Positions 63,613 to 64,000 of a stretch of DNA of 64,000 nt are shown in pieces (the first letter of the stretch is position 1; each line of letters starts with the position of its first letter). The DNA comes from Paraspadella gotoi (taxonomy: Eukaryota > Chaetognatha): NCBI GenBank assembly GCA_051294375.1, contig CM119265.1, positions 19,395,642 through 19,459,641 on the forward strand, written 5' to 3'. The notes beneath the pieces are model-generated. The model ran no database searches, had not been told where the DNA came from, and saw only the letters and a program-made list of their open reading frames with translations. A program made the position numbers and the translations under genes.

Positions 63613-64000
63613 CTTGTTTTTAAAAAACTAACTTATGAATATGATATAATTTATGTAAAAAGAAAAAAATTGGATGGTAAAACTATTTTGACCCTACTCT
63701 TATTTTTCTCTCTTTTTACATTTTTGCTCCTTTCGCCAGCTGAGGGCAAGAAGGCTTCTCTTCCCAATTTTCTTTCCTTAATTGGATGCCATCAATCTTC
63801 TCAAATTTTTTTCCCTCCCAATTTCTAGAAATAGAAAAAAAGGGAAAGGATGAAAACGAAATGGATTATGGGGTCTGAATCCACAGACGTAACCTCCGAC
63901 TACCTAAGCTCTGCCTTTGTTAATTTGTTTTTTTCTCTTCTTTTTTGTCACCAGACTTTCTTAGAATATTTGTTTGTTTTACTCTCTTGATTTACGTAGG
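63613..64000. other. Right-edge intron sequence of CFAP251
   Basis: 388 bp, T- and A-rich, no exon seen; expected to be intron of CFAP251 running out of the window. Confidence 0.6.

Overview
The window is nuclear DNA of a ciliated animal. Genes are split by many short spliceosomal introns, exons are GC-rich, and introns and spacers are AT-rich with CT/GA microsatellites and interspersed repeats. TAA, TAG and TGA are all used as stops. The gene set (ciliary and flagellar genes, a membrane progestin receptor-type PAQR protein, an epithelial-type MYND protein) points to a metazoan, probably an invertebrate. I cannot name the phylum from sequence alone.

Layout: 1-300 is an N gap and 301-5815 is repeat-rich non-coding DNA. 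5816-9594 (+) is a MYND zinc-finger gene (AJM1-like). 13200-20543 (+) is CFAP43, 21026-22683 (+) NME7 and 22945-35061 (+) IFT140. One IFT140 intron holds a tRNA-Gly(TCC) gene and another holds a complete nine-exon PAQR receptor gene on the opposite strand (26092-29248). 35476-38351 (+) is a C2orf81 homologue, 38667-41676 (-) SDHA and 41864-44628 (-) PRMT9. 46002-46925 (+) is an intronless TAF8, 47194-50901 (+) a SEC24C/D-type COPII coat gene and 51553-52772 (+) IDI1. 53134-56990 (+) is an unrecognised gene with a zinc knuckle and a possible inactive exonuclease-like end. 57343-59234 (-) is TEX47-like, and 59553-63337 (-) is the 3' part of CFAP251, whose WD40 exons lie beyond the right edge.

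Functional theme: six of the fourteen protein genes (CFAP43, NME7, IFT140, C2orf81, TEX47-like, CFAP251) are cilium-, axoneme- or sperm-associated. The rest are housekeeping: complex II, arginine methylation, TFIID, COPII and isoprenoid synthesis. Exon models were built by reading splice sites by hand. Every complete model adds up to a whole number of codons, and most match the length of the human protein.

Most unusual features: (1) a repeat family carrying a hammerhead-ribozyme-like core, seen at five places, including both arms of a perfect 88-bp-arm foldback and near the ends of a ~770-bp foldback in TEX47; (2) six introns that appear to use GC-AG boundaries; (3) a receptor gene nested in IFT140; (4) the unrecognised zinc-knuckle gene with an internal duplication whose segments stay open in two frames; (5) several tRNA-related SINE-like families.
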